30,123 nt of DNA from Microcoleus asticus IPMA8 (GTDB lineage Bacteria; Cyanobacteriota; Cyanobacteriia; Cyanobacteriales; Microcoleaceae), in contig NZ_SRRZ01000093.1 in the NCBI RefSeq assembly GCF_013179805.1, positions 1 through 30,123 of the forward strand. The letters run 5' to 3'. The translations under genes and the position numbers were made by a program. The notes below the pieces were generated by a model. It searched no databases, had not been told where the DNA came from, and was given only the letters and a program-made list of their open reading frames with translations. Positions 15,443-23,898 of the stretch are shown one piece after another. Every line of letters starts with the position of its first letter. Position 1 is the stretch's first letter.

Positions 15443-16871
15443 TGGCCCCCCAAGTTAAACTAAGCACCATCAAATAATAAATTGCGCCGACAAATATCAA
15501 AGGTTCAAAGTAAATATACTTTTCTGCTCCCACAATTGTAGCGCGGCGCAGCAAGTCTTCTACGCCAATTACTGAAACTAAAGCTGAATCCTTCAGCAAA
15601 GCAATACTTTCATTCACCAATGCAGGCAAAATATTTTTCAACGCTTGCGGCAAGATAATATCGCCCATCATCAGTTTGTAGGGAACGCCAAGGGATTCTG
15701 CGGCTTCTTTTTGACCTTTATCTACGGCTTGAATTCCCGCGCGGATCGTTTCGGAAATGTAAGCCCCAGAATTCAGGAAAAAAGTAATCACGCCAGCTTG
15801 CAGCGCCGATATATTATAGCCCGTAAGCTGCGGCGTTGCAAAATAAACTAAAGTCAACTGCAAAATTAGCGGTGTTCCGCGAAAAATTGAGGTGTAAGCA
15901 GTGGCAAACCAGAACAGCGGTTTAATGCTAGAAATCTTAAACAGGGAGAGGACAATTCCCCAGATAAACCCGAGAAATGCCGACAGCAAGGTAAAAGTTA
16001 GCGTTACCCCAAGCCCGGACAAAATATAAGGCAAACTCGGCACGATTTTGCCAAAATCTAACCCGAACTTGGGCGCTACCGGAGGCTGATTTGCTTGAGC
16101 AGTTTCTTGTGGAATTGGTCGAGAAAACCACTTAGTAGCTAGTTCCTTAATTTGACCGCTGGCTTTCATTTGCTGGAGGACTCGGTTGAATTCGGGAACT
16201 AATCTCGAACCTTTGCCAAAGGCGATCGCCGAACCGCTTTCTTCAGTATTCGGGATTGTGTTAAATTCCAAGTCCGGGTTCGCTGCTGCATAACCCGTAG
16301 CGACAGTATCCTCGATCACTCCTGCGGCGATGCGGTTCGATTTAATTTCTTGAATGATGTCAGGAATCCTATTGAGAGCAGCCAGTTGCACCCCGGGCAT
16401 TTTTTTCACAGCTTCCTGCTGAATGCTTCCGAGTTGAACGCCTACTTTTTTCCCGGCTAAATCTTCAGCTTTGGTCAAATTGCTGCCTTTATTGGCGACA
16501 ATTGTATTTTGAGCTTCGTAGTAAAGGTCAGAAAAATTAACATTTTTTTTCCTTTCTGCTGTGGGAGTCATTCCAGCCATCACAAAATCGGCTCTTCCCG
16601 CCTGCAAAGCGGGAATTAAGCCGTTAAAATCCATGCCAACTACTTTCAGTTCGTAGCCTAATTTTTTAGTAATATATTTGGCAATATCGATGTCAAAACC
16701 GATAATTTCGTTGCCGCTAACAGCCGTATCTTTAAATTCATAGGGCGGGTAGTCTGGGGAAGTCGCCAGTGTTAAAGTCTTGTTGGCTTGGGCGTAACTG
16801 GCGATCGCGATTAAACAAAAGGCGATCGCGATCGCCGCCGCCAGCATTGATTTTAATTTTAAACGTTTCAT
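15408..16871 (-). CDS. Fused amino acid-binding protein and permease of a polar amino acid ABC importer
   Basis: From the chosen ATG (MKRLKLKSMLAAAIAIAFCLIAIASYAQA) the protein has 487 residues. A cleavable-looking signal or anchor (1-27) leads into a class-3 periplasmic binding domain (about 28-255: LTLATSPDYPPYEF, VVGMDFNGLIPALQAGRADFVMAGMTPTAERKK, VGVQLGSIQQEAVKKMPG). A short linker precedes a HisM/GlnP-type permease with about five membrane helices (FTLLSAFLGFIWGIVLS onward) and the EAA loop EAAESLGVPYKLMMGDIILPQ. The binding-protein/permease fusion resembles GlnP of Gram-positive bacteria. The frame stays open upstream to 16967, but AGGA precedes this ATG and only this start gives a proper signal sequence. 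It overlaps the ATPase gene by 35 nt. Two fused subunits would form the homodimeric pore. Confidence 0.93.
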   Translation of the reverse strand: MKRLKLKSMLAAAIAIAFCLIAIASYAQANKTLTLATSPDYPPYEFKDTAVSGNEIIGFDIDIAKYITKKLGYELKVVGMDFNGLIPALQAGRADFVMAGMTPTAERKKNVNFSDLYYEAQNTIVANKGSNLTKAEDLAGKKVGVQLGSIQQEAVKKMPGVQLAALNRIPDIIQEIKSNRIAAGVIEDTVATGYAAANPDLEFNTIPNTEESGSAIAFGKGSRLVPEFNRVLQQMKASGQIKELATKWFSRPIPQETAQANQPPVAPKFGLDFGKIVPSLPYILSGLGVTLTFTLLSAFLGFIWGIVLSLFKISSIKPLFWFATAYTSIFRGTPLILQLTLVYFATPQLTGYNISALQAGVITFFLNSGAYISETIRAGIQAVDKGQKEAAESLGVPYKLMMGDIILPQALKNILPALVNESIALLKDSALVSVIGVEDLLRRATIVGAEKYIYFEPLIFVGAIYYLMVLSLTWGANVLERRLQTSS

Positions 16872-17076
16872 ATCGAACATTGTCCTAAAAAATCCCCTCG
16901 CCACCAAAACATACCACAAATCGGAATCAAGCCATCCTTGTAAAGGAAGATATAAACCTGGGCGCACTGGTTGTCACAAACCGGGTTTGATGGACAAAAC
17001 AACTGCATAATTAGCCTTTTATAAGGGTAAAACACGGGTTATAAAAGTATTGATGAGTCCCCGAATAAAGATAGAT

Positions 17077-17118
17077 AATTGTGCAACTCTTTTATATTTA
17101 AAAAATAGTTGCACAATT
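17077..17118 (-). terminator. Terminator-like hairpin beyond the porin remnant
   Basis: A perfect 12-bp inverted repeat, AATTGTGCAACT (17077-17088) and AGTTGCACAATT (17107-17118), with an 18-nt A/T-rich loop, begins 9 nt after the porin stop codon on the minus strand. The downstream minus-strand sequence is T-rich (TATCTATCTTTATT). It is probably the old terminator of the porin gene and would also insulate the ABC transporter operon beyond it. Confidence 0.6.
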
Positions 17119-17127
17119 TTTAACATT

Positions 17128-17493
17128 TTAGAAAGTAAAGCTTGTGCGCCAAACTCCGACCAATGTTGTACCGTTTTCCTTGTTGCGATCCATATTTGTC
17201 ATCATATAAACTCCCAGCGTAACGCTGATAAAGTCGCTGACTTGGATGCGGTACAGAGCTTCTACGTTCACAGAAGTAGCATTATCTTTGTTTTTTTTAA
17301 TATCGAGGGTGATTTGAGAGTTGCCATCCCCGTCAAAGTTGGTGCGAGTCATGGGAGTGGCGGTAGGGCGATCGTACCGATCGTTGTTTCTTGCTTGCAA
17401 CCGCGTTCTCAAAGCATCAGTTCCAGTAAAGCTAGTATCGAAATTCAACCGCACCCAATAGCCCAAGTTGCCAGTAGTTTTGTCATCACCCAC
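17128..17493 (-). pseudogene. Internally deleted cyanobacterial iron-uptake/OprB-type porin remnant
   Basis: The 121-codon frame joins two parts of a cyanobacterial outer-membrane porin (SLH-OprB or iron uptake porin, normally about 500-600 residues). The first part, LGYWVRLNFDTSFTGTDALRTRLQAR and TPMTRTNFDGDG, belongs to the start of the barrel. The last, VNVEALYRIQVSDFISVTLGV with terminal VGVWRTSFTF, is the end of the barrel with the C-terminal aromatic needed by the BAM machinery. Signal peptide, SLH domain and most strands are missing, and the middle (ITLDIKKNKDNATS) is the deletion joint. It opens with GTG, preceded in frame by GCT and by the TAA that ends a purM-like fragment. A functional porin is impossible. 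The hairpin at 17077-17118 is its old terminator. Confidence 0.75.
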
Positions 17494-17496
17494 AGC

Positions 17497-17574
17497 TTAT
17501 TTAACAGCCTGTTCTACTTTTGGGCGATCGGCCAACACCACAAACTCAATGCCCATATTAAAAGTCACGAATAC
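17497..17574 (-). pseudogene. Decayed duplicate of the purM 3' region
   Basis: Read on the minus strand, this 78-nt piece encodes V-F-V-T-FNMGIEFVVLADRPKVEQAVK and then TAA. The intact PurM has FNTFNMGIGFVLLVAPREVEQAVKW at the same place (plus-strand 17912-17988). The DNA matches continuously with substitutions: TTTAACAGCCTGTTCTACTT and CCCATATTAAAAGT are identical in both copies. Upstream, a TAG interrupts the frame. Its TAA is in frame with, and one codon before, the GTG of the porin remnant, so the two pieces were probably fused by a rearrangement. It lies about 250 nt beyond the intact purM stop codon. Confidence 0.75.
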
Positions 17575-17696
17575 AAACTAAAGTTGGTGAAGGTATTGTT
17601 CAATAAACTGAGTTTCTTAAAATATTGTTGAAAAATCCGCCCTAAAAAGAAACTATTACCTATTGACTTTTTGGGAATTATTGTGGTATATTTTAG

Positions 17697-17745
17697 ATAA
17701 TGGAAGTAGTACCTTAAATTTAAATTTTGCTACCACTTCCATTAT
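17697..17745. repeat. 15-bp inverted repeat downstream of purM
   Basis: ATAATGGAAGTAGTA (17697-17711) and TACCACTTCCATTAT (17731-17745) pair with one mismatch around a 19-nt AT-rich loop. On the minus strand it lies about 85 nt beyond the purM stop, so it may serve as a transcript end, but no T-tract follows. The rest of 17575-17828 is AT-rich spacer with an A10-GA-T9 tract at 17790-17810 and no gene. Confidence 0.55.
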
Positions 17746-17828
17746 TTAATTGTACTTTATTGAATGCTTAGAGTCAAGCTTTTAACCCTAAAAAAAAAAG
17801 ATTTTTTTTTAGATTCATTCAATTAAAA

Positions 17829-18857
17829 TTAATCGAAGCCCATTATCAATTCTCCGTTACCCTCAATTACTTCGCCGATCGCCCAAGCACCAATTCCCTG
17901 AGATTCAAACCATTTAACAGCCTGTTCTACTTCCCTGGGAGCAACCAACAGCACAAACCCAATCCCCATATTAAAAGTATTGAACATATCTGCTGTAGCA
18001 ACTTGGCCCGCTTCAGCAATCCACTGGAAAATCGGCAATTTTGACCAGCTATTGCTGTCAATTTTCACAGATTGATTGGCTCCCAAACAGCGGGGCAAAT
18101 TTTCCGGCAAACCGCCGCCCGTAATGTGAGCCATGCCGTGAATTTCTAAACCGCTCTTAATTGCTTCGAGGACTGGTTTAACATAAATTGTAGTCGGAGT
18201 TAACAACACTTCTCCTAAACTTTTGCCTCCTAATTTTTCGGGTTGGGAATGCCAATCAAAACCCCAATTGCCCGCAATTTTTCTCACCAAACTAAAACCG
18301 TTGCTGTGCACGCCCGAACTCGCCAGCCCCACAGCCACATCTCCCACCCGCACCCGCGAACCGTCCAACAATTTGCTCTTTTCGACAATTCCCACGCAAA
18401 AGCCCGCCAAATCGTACTCTCCCGCTTGGTAAAAACCGGGCATTTCTGCCGTTTCCCCTCCGAGCAAAGCACAGCCCGCTTGCTTGCAACCGTCAGCAAT
18501 CCCGGCCACCACCGCAGCTAATTGTTCGGGATTTAACTTTCCCGTCGCCAAATAATCGAGAAAAAAGAGGGGTTCGGCCCCGGATGTCAGTACGTCGTTG
18601 ACGCACATGGCCACCAAGTCGATACCTACCGTGTCGTGCCGATCGAGATTGTGGGCTAATTTCAACTTAGTCCCAACGCCGTCAGTACCCGAAACCATCA
18701 CCGGCTCTTTTAAACCCTCCGGGACGCTGAAAAAACCGCTAAACCCGCCGAATCCGCCCAAAACACCCGATCGGTGCGTGCTCTTGACCATACTCCCGAT
18801 GCGCGAGACAAAAGCTCTGCCCGCCTCAACATCCACACCTGCTTCTCGATAATCCAT
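17829..18857 (-). CDS. purM: Phosphoribosylformylglycinamidine cyclo-ligase (AIR synthetase)
   Basis: The enzyme closes the imidazole ring in purine synthesis (FGAM + ATP to AIR). The 342-residue product from the chosen ATG matches the usual length of about 345. Landmarks are MDYREAGVDVEAG at the start, SGTDGVGTKLKLA (56-68, ATP/Mg loop), IDLVAMCVNDVLTSGAEPLFFLDY, the Gly-rich GGETAEMPGFY, GVHSNGFSLVRK, HITGGGLPENLPR and FNTFNMGIGFVLLV. The frame is open 30 codons further upstream, but the added stretch is not family-like, and GGCGGA lies before the ATG at 18857. The gene is complete. A decayed partial copy of its 3' part lies downstream. It is not in an operon with other pur genes, as is usual in cyanobacteria. 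Confidence 0.96.
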   Translation of the reverse strand: MDYREAGVDVEAGRAFVSRIGSMVKSTHRSGVLGGFGGFSGFFSVPEGLKEPVMVSGTDGVGTKLKLAHNLDRHDTVGIDLVAMCVNDVLTSGAEPLFFLDYLATGKLNPEQLAAVVAGIADGCKQAGCALLGGETAEMPGFYQAGEYDLAGFCVGIVEKSKLLDGSRVRVGDVAVGLASSGVHSNGFSLVRKIAGNWGFDWHSQPEKLGGKSLGEVLLTPTTIYVKPVLEAIKSGLEIHGMAHITGGGLPENLPRCLGANQSVKIDSNSWSKLPIFQWIAEAGQVATADMFNTFNMGIGFVLLVAPREVEQAVKWFESQGIGAWAIGEVIEGNGELIMGFD

Positions 18858-19349
18858 AAGTCCGCCAAATCGATTTCTAATTTTTAGTTTATTCCCATAA
18901 CAGTTGACAAACAGCTTTTTTAACACTAGCCATTTGGCAGCCCACAAAAAACAATAAATTTGTGTAAAATTTTGTAAATTTTTCAGGAATGGCTGAAACG
19001 GCTGTAAGCACTAGAACTAAAGGATTTTATGATATAGAGTTCTGAGAAAATTTAATGAAGATTTGGTGAAAATCGCGATCGCAGCGATCCCCAACCGCAA
19101 AAGTTTGTGGTAGTCTGTTGCAGTTCGTGAACAAAACACAAATTGCGAATCGAGTATGAGTTGTCAAGTGTCAGGGAAATTTCAGCCAAATTTATTTTGG
19201 GCTGAAGCATTAAAGCAAAAACGCACCCCGATACTTTGCTTTGACTCACGGGGGAATGGCGAAGGGCAAGAGAGAAATCCTTGACGCCCGCCGCCAAACG
19301 GCCAATCCTCCAATCTCGGTTGGCAATGGCTCTTCACAAAAATGGACGT
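18858..19349. other. Intergenic region between divergent purM and rlpA, with structured rlpA leader
   Basis: No gene is seen. The first 350 nt must hold both promoters, but no strong consensus stands out. From 19212 three hairpins follow in series: AAAGCAAA/TTTGCTTT (19212-19242), GGCG-AA-GGGC-AAG with CTT-GAC-GCCC-GC-CGCC (19258-19295), and GCCAATC/GGTTGGC (19301-19324). The last ends 1 nt before an in-frame ATG at 19326 and 25 nt before the preferred ATG at 19350. The series looks like a structured 5' UTR that may control translation of rlpA. Confidence 0.45.
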
Positions 19350-20423
19350 ATGAAGGAAAAATTTGTTGGTGCTCTACTCGCTGTCCTGTTAGTTCCTGTG
19401 GTAGGAACGGCATCCTCTTGTCACGCACAAGCAACAGGTGCCGGCAAGCAAAACTCTCAGGCTTCTAAGCAAGTAATTTCCACCGAACCGTCCCCGCAGT
19501 TAAACGCGACTCGGGTCGAAGCACAAAAAGTCGGACAGTATCAGTACCAAGCAAGAGCTGACATTGACCGAGACTCGATCGCCAAAATTCAGCCCCACGA
19601 CTTGGACGGGCGACCAGCAGCGACAGTCTACGTGCGAAACATTCCAGTCATCACCTTTGTGAACGCCAGTCCGGAAAAAAACACGCTTTTGGGAGAAACT
19701 GGCGACAGCAAAGCCGGTGCTAGCAGTCAGATGCAAGTAGCGGGCGCCAAAGAAAATCCCAAAGTTGGAAACATTGCCAACAACGACCGCATCCAAGAAC
19801 CCGATCCCGTGTGGCGGGCATCGAGCTTAGCAGCAAGACTCAACCAGCTAGCCCGCAACAACATCGATCCGAACAGCATTACCGTTAAGTGGGAAAAAGG
19901 CGATCGCTACATTATCCAGGCAAACGGTGAGGACTTGGTAAACATCAACGCCGAAACCATGCTCCCAGACACCACCAGCGACTTTAGCCGAGACGCCCTG
20001 CAAGCAACCAATCGCCTCCGCCGCCTTCTGGGCAACGCCCCACCCCTGCAAGAAGTCGCAGGAAAACCCCAGCCAGAATCCCCCGTGCTGTCTCTGGGCC
20101 CAGTTCAAGTGCGCCTCAGCGGCTGGGCTTCCTGGTACGGCCCGGGATTTGACGGCAACCTCAGCGCCAGCGGCGAGCGTTTCAATCAAAATGATTTGAC
20201 CGCAGCCCACCGCCACTTGCCCTTCGGAACTAGAGTCATGGTGAGAAACCTCGACAACGGCCGCACCGTAGTCGTCCGCATTAATGACCGCGGCCCCTAT
20301 GTGGGCGATCGGCTCATTGACTTGTCCGCCGGCGCCGCCAGCGTGCTGGGAATGATGAGCAGCGGCGTTGCGAGAGTGGAAATCGAAGTGATCGAACCGC
20401 AGCAAACAACAGTTGGACGCTGA
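19350..20423 (+). CDS. rlpA: RlpA-like septal ring lytic transglycosylase family protein
   Basis: The product (357 residues from the ATG at 19350) starts with a Sec signal peptide MKEKFVGALLAVLLVPVVGTASSCHAQA. Residues about 30-260 form a long Gln/Ala/Asn-rich region of unknown fold (DIDRDSIAKIQPHDLDGRPAATVYVRNIPVITF, then DPNSITVKWEKGDRYIIQANGEDLV). The C-terminal 95 residues are the double-psi beta-barrel of RlpA: SGWASWYGPGFDGNLSASGE, LTAAHRHLPFGTRVMVRN and VVVRINDRGPYVGDRLIDLS with the catalytic-type Asp (RINDRGP). RlpA cleaves peptidoglycan strands lacking stem peptides at septa. No SPOR domain is seen. In-frame starts at 19326 and 19281 are possible; 19350 is preferred because it gives a canonical signal peptide. 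The leader is strongly structured. Confidence 0.9.
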   Translation: MKEKFVGALLAVLLVPVVGTASSCHAQATGAGKQNSQASKQVISTEPSPQLNATRVEAQKVGQYQYQARADIDRDSIAKIQPHDLDGRPAATVYVRNIPVITFVNASPEKNTLLGETGDSKAGASSQMQVAGAKENPKVGNIANNDRIQEPDPVWRASSLAARLNQLARNNIDPNSITVKWEKGDRYIIQANGEDLVNINAETMLPDTTSDFSRDALQATNRLRRLLGNAPPLQEVAGKPQPESPVLSLGPVQVRLSGWASWYGPGFDGNLSASGERFNQNDLTAAHRHLPFGTRVMVRNLDNGRTVVVRINDRGPYVGDRLIDLSAGAASVLGMMSSGVARVEIEVIEPQQTTVGR

Positions 20424-20625
20424 ACGGTACTCTAAGGCAGAATACAAAATTTATCCGAAGTGTAGAAGGCAGAAACTAGAATAAAACTCACATCTTACAC
20501 TCGTCGCCATAGTCCCGCTCTCTTGTACGCGAGCTTGTTGCTAACATCGGTGCAAGAGGTCAGATCGAACAAATTCTGACAAATAAATTCTGTATTCTGC
20601 CGAATGCCTTCAGGAGATTCTACCG

Positions 20626-22218
20626 GTGCGCCTCTTTACTACCATTGCAGCACTTCGCTGCTACTTAAATTCACAAAAGTCTGCTGCACCTCATGTGACA
20701 GTCGGTTTGGTGCCGACGATGGGAGCTTTGCACGCAGGGCATCTGAGCTTGATCCAGCGGGCAAGGCAAGAAAATGCGATCGCCCTGGTCAGCATTTTTG
20801 TCAACCCGCTGCAATTTGGGCCAACAGAAGATTTTCAAGATTATCCTCGGAATTTCGAGCAAGATCGGCTGTTGTGCGAACAAGCTGGGGTTGATGTCAT
20901 TTTTGCTCCCTCAGCAACCGAAATGTTCGGCAACCAAGCGGTCGATCGCACAGAAACAGAGAAAACCGCCCAAAAACATATAGAGATTCACCTTTCATCA
21001 TTAACTCAAGTAGTACCGCCGCCGGCGATGACATCGGTTTTGTGCGGCAAGTCGAGGCCCGGTCATTTTCAGGGAGTCGCGGCAATTGTGACTAAACTTT
21101 TGAGTTTGGTGCAGCCGACAAAAGCTTATTTCGGTCAGAAAGATGCCCAGCAGCTAGCAATGATTAGGAAGCTGGTCTTTGATTTGAACTTGCCTGTAGA
21201 GATTGTCGCTGGTGCGATCGTCCGCGAAGAGTCGGGACTGGCAATGAGTTCTCGCAATCAGTATTTAACACCAGAGCAAAAACAGCAAGCCTCCGTACTC
21301 TACCGCGCGCTGCAACAAGCTTCGGAAACTTTTGCTTCAGGGGATCGCACCGCGCCGGCCGCACTCGCTGCCGCGCGCGCAGCAGTTGCAGGAGAGCCTG
21401 CAGTCAAGCTCGAATACGCCGAACTCGTCGATCCCGACACTTTGACGCCCTTGCAGGTTGTGGAAACAGCAGGACTTTTAGCCGTGGCAGCCAGAGTCGG
21501 CTCTACTCGCTTGATTGACAATATAATTCTTAGGAATCGGCGGCCAATTGTGGCGATCGACGGCCCGGCGGGAGCTGGCAAATCTACTGTAACTCGCCTT
21601 GCAGCAACAGCTCTGAACTTGTTTTATCTGGATACCGGCGCGATGTATCGGGCGCTGACTTGGCTGGCATTGAAAACAGACACGCCGATTTCCGACGAAT
21701 GCGCGATCGCCGAATTAATCAGTTCCAGTTATTTAGAATACAACCTCGATCCCGCATCAAAGATGTTGAAGATTAACGGCGAAGACGTAACTGAGGCAAT
21801 TCGCAGTTTGGAAGTGACATCCCGCGTCTCGGAAATGGCGGCAATTCCCGCCGTGCGGCAGTTTCTGGTAGAGGAACAGCGGCGCTGCGGCACAAAAGGC
21901 GGAATTATAGCAGAAGGCCGCGATATCGGCACTAACGTGTTTCCCGATGCGGAACTGAAGATTTTTTTGACGGCTTCGGTACAAGAGCGATCGCGCAGGC
22001 GGCTGTTAGAACTTAAAGACACCGATCGGGCTAATATTACCTTGGCCCAATTGGAACAAGACATTGCCCTGCGGGACGAAAAGGACAGCACCCGCGAGGT
22101 TGCACCTTTGCGCAAAGCGGCCGATGCTGTGGAAATTCAAACAGACAATCTGACTGTTGCTGAAGTTATCGATCGGATTGTCGGCTTGTACAAACAGAGA
22201 ATCGGCCCTAAAAGTTAA
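20626..22218 (+). CDS. panC-cmk: Bifunctional pantoate-beta-alanine ligase / cytidylate kinase
   Basis: The 530-residue protein fuses two enzymes. Residues 1 to about 290 are pantothenate synthetase: PTMGALHAGHLSLI (31-44, the HIGH-like ATP motif with H36 and H39), FVNPLQFGPTEDFQDYPR, TKLLSLVQPTKAYFGQKDAQQ and the KMSK-like SSRNQYL. From about 305 the CMP/dCMP kinase begins: RRPIVAIDGPAGAGKST (P-loop 313-321), LDTGAMYRALTW, EGRDIGTNVFPDAELKIFLTAS and ARKDTDR-type lid residues (LLELKDTDRANITL). This fusion is the usual cyanobacterial arrangement, supplying pantothenate/CoA and CDP. The start is GTG at 20626 with CAGGAG 9 nt upstream. Both active sites look intact. Why the two activities are joined is not known; the gene stands alone. 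Confidence 0.97.
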   Translation: MRLFTTIAALRCYLNSQKSAAPHVTVGLVPTMGALHAGHLSLIQRARQENAIALVSIFVNPLQFGPTEDFQDYPRNFEQDRLLCEQAGVDVIFAPSATEMFGNQAVDRTETEKTAQKHIEIHLSSLTQVVPPPAMTSVLCGKSRPGHFQGVAAIVTKLLSLVQPTKAYFGQKDAQQLAMIRKLVFDLNLPVEIVAGAIVREESGLAMSSRNQYLTPEQKQQASVLYRALQQASETFASGDRTAPAALAAARAAVAGEPAVKLEYAELVDPDTLTPLQVVETAGLLAVAARVGSTRLIDNIILRNRRPIVAIDGPAGAGKSTVTRLAATALNLFYLDTGAMYRALTWLALKTDTPISDECAIAELISSSYLEYNLDPASKMLKINGEDVTEAIRSLEVTSRVSEMAAIPAVRQFLVEEQRRCGTKGGIIAEGRDIGTNVFPDAELKIFLTASVQERSRRRLLELKDTDRANITLAQLEQDIALRDEKDSTREVAPLRKAADAVEIQTDNLTVAEVIDRIVGLYKQRIGPKS

Positions 22219-22583
22219 TTTTACGACGCTGGGGGCGCGCGATCGATCGCCTCATATCAAATCTGGTTAAAGCAAGTTGCAGTGTCAGGTAGGGGCGCGG
22301 GCCGATGCGGCCTGAGTCCCTAAGAATATTGTGCCATTAACCCGATTTGAGCGCAGTCCCCCTGGCTGGGAAAAAAGTTCAAGCATCCCGCGTATTCATG
22401 GGTTAGGGGATTTCTGGCGCACAAGTCTTAATTTTTTTTATCCGGACGGACTGCCCCGCGATCGGTTATTTCCAGTAGCATTTTTACGGACTGTCCAATT
22501 TAAGATTATCCTCTTAAGTGGATTAACTTGATATCAACATAAAATCTCAAATTAACTGTACAACGTGTGAAGGAGAGAGTGAC
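22219..22583. other. Intergenic region, no gene seen
   Basis: This 365-nt spacer between panC-cmk and the deacetylase gene holds no convincing frame. It has a run of overlapping GATCG sites at 22240-22250 (GCGCGATCGATCGC), and the sequence CAAACAGAG... of panC-cmk is not followed by a clear terminator. AAGGAGAGAGTGAC at 22570-22583 is the ribosome-binding site of the next gene. The promoter should lie around 22480-22560, where the sequence is AT-rich. Confidence 0.5.
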
Positions 22584-23519
22584 GTGACAAAATTGAAACT
22601 GCTGTGGAGGCGGCGAAAAACTTTAATCGTTGCTTTTATGGCAGCAACAGGAAGTTTTTTGCTGGGTGTGACATGGCCGATTAACTTGCGGGCAAATCAG
22701 CCATTGCAACCGATTCAGGCGCAAGTCTTGGCTGTATCCCAGTCGCAAGAACAACAGCCGATGTCCAATATTAATAAGTTCTCCGAGGCGATCGCCCATC
22801 GAGTAGAATTTTCCCAAAATGCTCTAGCCCAATTGCAGGGAATGCGCTTTCAATCAGCCGTACCGTCGCAGTTTCAAGGTACAACCATTCGTCACGCGAA
22901 ACTCGACTCCCAGCACAAGGCGATCGCCCTGACATTTGACGACGGCCCCTGGCCGAAAACAACTAAACAAATCCTAGATATTCTCAAGGAAAATAATATT
23001 AAGGCTACATTCTTCTGGGTAGGAAGATACCTGAAAACTTCTCCCGAAATTGGCAAACAGGTCGCAGCAGCAGGTCACGCGATCGGCAACCACACTTGGA
23101 ACCACGAATACCTTAAGTATAACGAAGACGGTGCAGCTCGCGAGATCGATCGCACTTCATCCTTAATTGAAGAGTTGACGGGCGTCCAAACATCGATGTT
23201 TCGCCCGCCAGGAGGCATTTTAAACAATGGATTGGTAGCTTACGCTCAAAAGAAAAATTATGCAGTTGTGATGTGGTCTGCTGATTCTTTTGATTGGCGC
23301 ACTCTTACGGAATCTTTGATGGACAACGTGATGAGGCAGGCAAATTCCGGCGGCATTGTGTTAATGCACGATGGCGGCGGCAATCGATCTAGAACTGTAA
23401 AAGCTTTGCCTGATATTATTGCTCGATTGAGAAACGAAGGGTACATTTTCGTAACAGTTCCCGAGTTATTGCAGATGCAAGAACAAGACTTACAACAACA
23501 GGAAACAGCACAAAAATAA
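22584..23519 (+). CDS. Polysaccharide deacetylase (NodB domain, CE4)
   Basis: The 311-residue protein starts at GTG with AAGGAG 9 nt upstream. Residues 12-35 are an N-terminal membrane anchor or signal (TLIVAFMAATGSFLLGVTW). A variable linker runs to about 110, then the NodB domain: LTFDDGP (116-122, D119 catalytic base and D120 metal), metal histidines H170 and H174 in IGNHTWNHEYL, FRPPGG (206-211), WSADSFDW (231-238) and LMHDGGG (260-266, H262). All five CE4 motifs are present, so it should be an active metal-dependent de-N-acetylase acting on peptidoglycan, chitin-like or exopolysaccharide N-acetylhexosamines outside the inner membrane. The real substrate is unknown. No partner gene adjoins it. 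Confidence 0.94.
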   Translation: MTKLKLLWRRRKTLIVAFMAATGSFLLGVTWPINLRANQPLQPIQAQVLAVSQSQEQQPMSNINKFSEAIAHRVEFSQNALAQLQGMRFQSAVPSQFQGTTIRHAKLDSQHKAIALTFDDGPWPKTTKQILDILKENNIKATFFWVGRYLKTSPEIGKQVAAAGHAIGNHTWNHEYLKYNEDGAAREIDRTSSLIEELTGVQTSMFRPPGGILNNGLVAYAQKKNYAVVMWSADSFDWRTLTESLMDNVMRQANSGGIVLMHDGGGNRSRTVKALPDIIARLRNEGYIFVTVPELLQMQEQDLQQQETAQK

Positions 23520-23898
23520 CAACTTGACAAAGTGGAGTTTACACCATTTTTCCATTTTTTTGTATGGCGTTCAATTAATTTTTCATAACTCTAGCCGAAC
23601 CAAGAAGGAAGAAGTAGTAACCGCGCCCGATTCCCGGCGACATTCTTGACTGCTGAAATCATTGCTTTAATTGCATTTCCCTTCTTCCTTCTTCCTTCTT
23701 TCTTCTTCCTTCTTCTTGACGTCCGTTACATCCGTCGAGCGAATCCGTTGCCGAACTTCCTTATTCCTTCTTCCTGACATCCGTTATTCATGCCGGACGG
23801 TATTATCAGGTTCGGGCAAGGTAATCTTGAGGGCTAAACCCAGACGGGATGGCAATCATAGCGTTAGAGGCAAAATCGATACCTTAAATGTAGCCATA
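23520..23898. other. Intergenic region with heptamer array
   Basis: No gene is seen between the convergent deacetylase and flavoprotein genes. A pyrimidine-only tandem array lies at 23681-23715 (CTTCTTC x2, CTTCTTT, CTTCTTC x2). Around it GACGTCCGTTAC (23718-23729) and GACATCCGTTAT (23776-23787) form a degenerate direct repeat. The rest is unremarkable. Confidence 0.6.
23681..23715. repeat. Heptamer tandem array CTTCTTC x5
   Basis: Five heptamers of CTTCTTC, the third with a final T instead of C, run from 23681 to 23715 and give a strict purine/pyrimidine strand bias. Such tracts can form triplex DNA. It sits about 160 nt past the deacetylase stop codon. Confidence 0.85.

Noticed and set aside
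17050..17631. 193-codon plus-strand frame over the porin and purM remnants
   Set aside because: It lies opposite the recognisable porin coding strand and has no family features.
17790..17810. A10-GA-T9 tract as purM terminator
   Set aside because: The pairing is only A-T with a 2-nt loop; too weak to be a convincing intrinsic terminator.
19190..19349. c-di-AMP (ydaO/yuaA) riboswitch upstream of rlpA
   Set aside because: GGGGGAA and GAAATCCTT recall parts of the motif, but the conserved CAGCTAACCTCGTAGGC-like 3' core and the GGGGTGAAT block are absent.
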